This document shows, piece by piece, positions 22,980-23,636 of a DNA stretch of 23,636 nt. Source of the DNA: Candidatus Omnitrophota bacterium (GTDB taxonomy: Bacteria > Omnitrophota > Gorgyraeia > Gygaellales > Profunditerraquicolaceae); contig JAPLLQ010000137.1 of NCBI GenBank assembly GCA_026387485.1, forward strand, positions 530 through 24,165, read 5' to 3'. A program made the translations under genes and the position numbers. The notes under the pieces were generated by a model that was given only the letters and a program-made list of their open reading frames with translations, did no database searches and was not told where the DNA came from. The stretch's first letter is position 1, and every line of letters starts with the position of its first letter.

Positions 22980-23636
22980 ATGAAACATCCACTATTAGTT
23001 TTAACACTTATCTTCGTTTTAGGAATCGCCGTAGCCGATCAGTTAAGAGTTCCTTTTCAGTTATTATATATTTTATTAGTAATCGTTTTTATTTTCGAAA
23101 TTTTATTGCTTCCCTCTAAAAACATATCCATGATATTCAGCTTAATTTTTGTTTTTCTCCTCGGAGCCGCAGGCTTACGAAATAGCTACATCCTGCCTAA
23201 GTCTCATCTGCTTAGGCTTATTCCCTACAAAAGTGAAAAGCTTTATTTAATCAGGGGGATGGTTGTCAGCTCTCCTCAATTTAAAAATAACCTCACGACC
23301 TTTATTTTTAAGGCAGAGGAATTAGCAGAGGATAACTTAAGCCATAGATGTTCCGGAAACATTATCGTTTACCTTAAAGGTAAGGGCAAATTTTCTTACG
23401 GAGATGAATTGTTTTTAAGGGGAAATTTGCACCGGCCTTTTTATAGCCGCACTTTAAGCCGCACAAGCTACAGGGATTATCTGGCTAATCAGAATATTTA
23501 TTTTATTATGCGGGTAAAGACTGATTTCGAGGCGGTTAAGTTAAATATAAACCAAGGAGTATGGCTTAAGAGATTTTCTTTGCAGCTAAAAAATAAAATA
23601 GAAAAAGTACTTTATAGGCAGGTATCTATTATTACC
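22980..23636 (+). CDS. comEC: ComEC/Rec2-type DNA channel, N-terminal part
   Basis: This frame opens at an ATG at 22980 and stays open for 219 codons to the window end, so the gene is cut by the window edge (full ComEC proteins are about 700-800 residues). The first about 75 residues hold two or three membrane helices (LLVLTLIFVLGIAVAD, LLYILLVIVFIFEILLL, FSLIFVFLLGAAGLRNSY). A soluble OB-fold-like domain (DUF4131) follows, with VVSSPQ, GNIIVYLKGKGKFSYGDEL, LRGNLHRP and YRDYLANQNIYF. That is the usual N-terminal order of ComEC, the inner membrane channel that passes single-stranded DNA inward. The position after comEA supports the call. The competence core and metallo-hydrolase domain would be downstream of the window. 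Confidence 0.85.
   Translation, partial: MKHPLLVLTLIFVLGIAVADQLRVPFQLLYILLVIVFIFEILLLPSKNISMIFSLIFVFLLGAAGLRNSYILPKSHLLRLIPYKSEKLYLIRGMVVSSPQFKNNLTTFIFKAEELAEDNLSHRCSGNIIVYLKGKGKFSYGDELFLRGNLHRPFYSRTLSRTSYRDYLANQNIYFIMRVKTDFEAVKLNINQGVWLKRFSLQLKNKIEKVLYRQVSIIT

Overview
The window (about 40% G+C, densely coded, nearly all on the + strand) looks like chromosomal DNA of an uncultured two-membrane (Gram-negative-type) bacterium. An OprB-like porin, a TolC/HlyD/ABC-2 export system, an AsmA-like protein and many short overlaps between adjacent genes support this. The overall flavour (tight operons, an orphan receiver, ComEA/ComEC) would fit a candidate phylum such as Omnitrophota, but that placement is my inference and not proven by the sequence. 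I see no insertion sequence, prophage or CRISPR array.

Layout. (1) 1-4329: a carbon/sulfur-salvage-like operon of a methylthioribose-1-phosphate isomerase homologue (5' end outside the window), a class II aldolase fused to an SCP2-like domain and broken by an apparent 1-base frameshift, an NAD(P)-type aldehyde dehydrogenase and an OprB-like porin. Together they resemble a DHAP-shunt type 5'-deoxynucleoside salvage route with an oxidative end. (2) 4346-6861: a consensus promoter, a leader containing an intrinsic terminator, a cold shock protein, a PlsC acyltransferase, then a second promoter with a DUF4239/bestrophin-like membrane protein and a membrane-anchored small heat shock protein. (3) 6915-13185: a complete export operon, TolC-HlyD-ATPase-ATPase-permease-permease, corresponding to E. 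coli YbhG/YbhF/YbhS/YbhR but with YbhF split into two genes. (4) 13271-18523: a tight operon with a small exported protein, an AsmA/DUF748-like protein, an unrecognised protein, an acyl-CoA synthetase-like enzyme, RlmN and an SGNH esterase. (5) 18524-18914: the only long stretch without protein genes. It holds a bidirectional terminator, tRNA-Leu(CAA) and tRNA-Ala(GGC) on the minus strand with their promoter, and a diverging promoter for nfo. (6) 18915-22164: endonuclease IV and leucyl-tRNA synthetase. (7) 22165-23636: a minus-strand single-domain response regulator, then comEA and the start of comEC.

The observations I rate highest are the frameshifted aldolase-SCP2 fusion in the putative salvage operon, the terminator inside the cold-shock leader, three promoters placed so close to their start codons that the mRNAs should be leaderless (two share a 14-base core), the split YbhF whose two degenerate ATPase motifs fall in the same composite site, and an in-frame amber codon that cuts comEA just short of an apparent original end. 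No wholly new multi-gene system is demonstrated. The salvage operon is the best candidate for something undescribed.
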